In this document: positions 5,219-6,501 of the stretch, piece after piece
Numbering within the stretch: position 1 is the first letter of the stretch
Layout: the number at the start of each line of letters is the position of its first letter
Source: Polyangia bacterium
GTDB lineage: Bacteria; Myxococcota_A; Polyangia; Polyangiales; Polyangiaceae
Assembly: GCA_030433055.1 (NCBI GenBank)
Contig: JAUILJ010000480.1
Span: 1-6,501 of the forward strand
Direction: 5' to 3'
Length of the DNA: 6,501 nucleotides
Translations under genes and position numbers: made by a program
Notes under the pieces: generated by a model
Databases searched by the model: none
What the model was told of the DNA's origin: nothing
What the model saw: the letters and a program-made list of their open reading frames with translations, nothing else

Positions 5219-6064
5219 ATGAACATGCAAAGACTAACCAACGGCTTTCTCTCCCTCTCCCTCCTGCTTCTCGGAGCCGGCGCCTGTACGCTGAGCCCCA
5301 CTGTCATGTTTCCTGAAGGCTTCATGCCAGCCCCGGGACCGGCTGCGCTCCAGCTCCCACCAAAGGGCCAGGCGGCGCGAGGCTGCCTTTCGTCGCTCGC
5401 ACTGACGGGCGACGTTGACGGACAATCAATGCCGGAAGGCGGGTGCGTGAAGGGCAACGAGGCCTACGGAACCTTGACCGGGCTCGACCTCGCTAGTGGC
5501 CAGCTCCTGCTGCGCTCCAGTTTCGAAGAACAAGGTCCCCATCCTGATGGTGAGCACCAAGGCAGCCTGGTGTTCGATACGTCTGCGGGAGCATTGCTGT
5601 GTGCTCCCAAGGCGAGCTTCACGACCCAGGGCAACGTGCTCACGGGTTTGACCGCGACGGAGTTGCACGAACTCCAGCGCTGCGACGCGATTCCTCCCGG
5701 AGATGGCGTGCTCGACTTTGGAGCGGCCGGCAAGGCCGTACACGGAACCCTCAACGGACAGCCCGTGGACGACAAGATCCTGGTGTACCACACGGACAGC
5801 CGGGGGACTCTGGAGTTCACCACCAAGCAGGGCAAGCTCCGCCTCCAGCTGGAGATCGCCGACCAGCGGCGAAAGGTGAAGTCCATGGAGTACTTCACGC
5901 TCGAGGGCTCGCGAATCACCCTCGCGTGTGCAGCCGGGGAGAGCTACGTCGACGGAAACCGGGAAGAAGGTCGCTGGGAACCCAGCCACGTACACATCGA
6001 AGGCGTGTCACGCCAGGACTGTGGGAAAGCGCCCAGCGTCTCTGGGCACCTCGAGTTGAAGTAG
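5219..6064 (+). CDS. Putative secreted lipoprotein with six further cysteines, uncharacterised
   Basis: The protein has 281 residues. MNMQRLTNGFLSLSLLLLGAGAC is a signal peptide with a relaxed lipobox (AGAC) and probable lipidated C23. The mature part has a Pro/Ala-rich spacer (about 24-52). It then has a mostly beta-looking region with Gly-rich turns and six cysteines (C56, C76, C128, C155, C237, C268), an even number that would allow three disulfides after export. Recurring short patterns such as YGTLTGLDLASGQLLL (83-98), HGTLNGQPVDDKILVYH (175-191) and GTLEFTTKQGKLRLQLEI (196-213) suggest a beta-sandwich or barrel with repeated strands. No family was recognised. An upstream in-frame TGA at 5198-5200 leaves ATG 5219 or ATG 5225 as starts. 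Neither has a good Shine-Dalgarno, and the nearest purine-rich stretch (AGGTGA, 5195-5200) is too far away. It is divergent from the zinc-ribbon gene. Confidence 0.75.
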   Translation: MNMQRLTNGFLSLSLLLLGAGACTLSPTVMFPEGFMPAPGPAALQLPPKGQAARGCLSSLALTGDVDGQSMPEGGCVKGNEAYGTLTGLDLASGQLLLRSSFEEQGPHPDGEHQGSLVFDTSAGALLCAPKASFTTQGNVLTGLTATELHELQRCDAIPPGDGVLDFGAAGKAVHGTLNGQPVDDKILVYHTDSRGTLEFTTKQGKLRLQLEIADQRRKVKSMEYFTLEGSRITLACAAGESYVDGNREEGRWEPSHVHIEGVSRQDCGKAPSVSGHLELK

Positions 6065-6065
6065 G

Positions 6066-6081
6066 AAGCAGCAGGCTGCTT
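6066..6081 (+). terminator. Small hairpin directly after the 5219-6064 gene, possible terminator
   Basis: AAGCAGC (6066-6072) and GCTGCTT (6075-6081) are exact reverse complements starting two bases after the TAG stop. Only AG lies between the arms, so in RNA the innermost pair would open to give a four-base loop. The following bases are TGTCGG, a poor T tract. The position is right for termination but the sequence is weak. Confidence 0.35.
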
Positions 6082-6278
6082 GTCGGTGGCTGGTTTGGGG
6101 TGAGGGATGCGACGAGACGCGACGGGAGAAGACGCCAGTTGACGCTGGATTGAGCAACGGGAGGACACGGGAAGCGGGTAGTCTGGTTACCTGACCCAAC
6201 TACTCGCACACCGGCATCGCGAAGACGTCTGCGACCGTTGGCACGGACTGGGTGATGTGGCAGATCCAGAAGCTTCCT

Positions 6279-6501
6279 ATGCCCACCCGTCTGCTTTGTG
6301 TATTGCTCGCCGGATGGCTGACGCTCGGCTGCAACGAAGATGAGCAGCCTGGCGGCTCTGGCGAGCCGGCGAGGATCGAGCCTGAGTGTTACGAGGGCTG
6401 GTGTCTCATACCGCCCGGAAAGTTCACCAAGGGCTCCCCCGACACCGAGGTGGGGCGAGCGGCCTTCGCCGAAGGACAGGCTGAGATCGAGATCACGCGC
6501 C
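6279..6501 (+). CDS. FGE-sulfatase/SUMF1-like lipoprotein, N-terminal part (3' end outside window)
   Basis: At least 74 residues are visible before the frame runs off the right edge. MPTRLLCVLLAGWLTLGC is a lipoprotein signal with lipidated C18. A short acidic/Gly linker (NEDEQPGGSGEPARIEPE) follows. Then CYEGWCLIPPGKFTKGSPDTEVGRAAFAEGQAEIEITR matches the opening of the FGE-sulfatase domain (the usual form is W-x-x-I-P-x-G-x-F-x-M-G-S-P...E-x-G-R...V-x-I-T-R). Known members either oxidise a sulfatase cysteine to formylglycine or are non-enzymatic relatives with a C-type-lectin-like fold. The copper-binding cysteines that tell these apart would lie beyond the window. Export as a lipoprotein makes a classical cytoplasmic maturase role less likely. 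An in-frame ATG at 6255 (or GTG 6252) would give an eight- or nine-residue longer n-region. Neither start has a strong ribosome site. Confidence 0.8.
   Translation, partial: MPTRLLCVLLAGWLTLGCNEDEQPGGSGEPARIEPECYEGWCLIPPGKFTKGSPDTEVGRAAFAEGQAEIEITR

Noticed and set aside
6139..6184. TTGACG (6139-6144) as a -35 for the FGE-like gene
   Set aside because: No acceptable -10 hexamer lies 16-18 bp downstream. The nearest TA-containing box is much too far.
1..6501. CRISPR array, IS element, tRNA or rRNA
   Set aside because: No regularly spaced repeats, terminal inverted repeats with a transposase, or conserved RNA gene sequences were seen on either strand.

Overview
The window is GC-rich and its genes favour G or C at third codon positions. 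It carries several lipoproteins and secreted proteins of a kind common in large-genome Myxococcota: a Gly-rich tether followed by a Cys-rich VWA-like domain, and an FGE/SUMF1-type lipoprotein. I infer a myxobacterium or relative, probably Polyangia-like. No rRNA, tRNA, CRISPR array, transposase or phage gene was seen. Most of the window looks like ordinary chromosomal accessory content.

Layout. Positions 1-829 (+) hold the 3' end of a gene for a small membrane-associated protein, followed three bases later by a gene for a probable outer-membrane beta-barrel protein. Positions 859-1719 (+) form a two-gene operon: an ArsR-type repressor and an SRPBCC/AHSA1-type protein whose reading frames overlap by 23 bp. 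A perfect 10-bp inverted repeat lies across the start codon of the repressor gene, and there is an extra half-site just upstream. The best reading is an autoregulatory operator on a promoter that may give a leaderless mRNA. A strong hairpin at 1746-1772 separates this operon from the convergent genes on the other strand.

Positions 1783-4731 (-) hold two genes transcribed in the same direction. The promoter-proximal one encodes a membrane protein with two CxxC...CxxC zinc ribbons. The distal one encodes a 575-residue lipoprotein with a Gly-rich linker, a MIDAS-like DxSxS motif and about twenty further cysteines. A gap of about 490 bp with no supportable gene (4732-5218) separates this pair from a divergent Cys-containing lipoprotein gene (5219-6064, +). 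The window ends inside a second lipoprotein gene (6279 onward, +) that begins an FGE-sulfatase/SUMF1-like domain.

Togetherness. Only the ArsR-SRPBCC pair has clear operon evidence and a regulatory logic that can be read from the DNA. The two minus-strand genes may be co-transcribed. The rest are cell-envelope proteins of unknown role that happen to be neighbours. I see no defence, biosynthetic or mobile system. The least ordinary feature is the operator that doubles as the start of the repressor's coding sequence.
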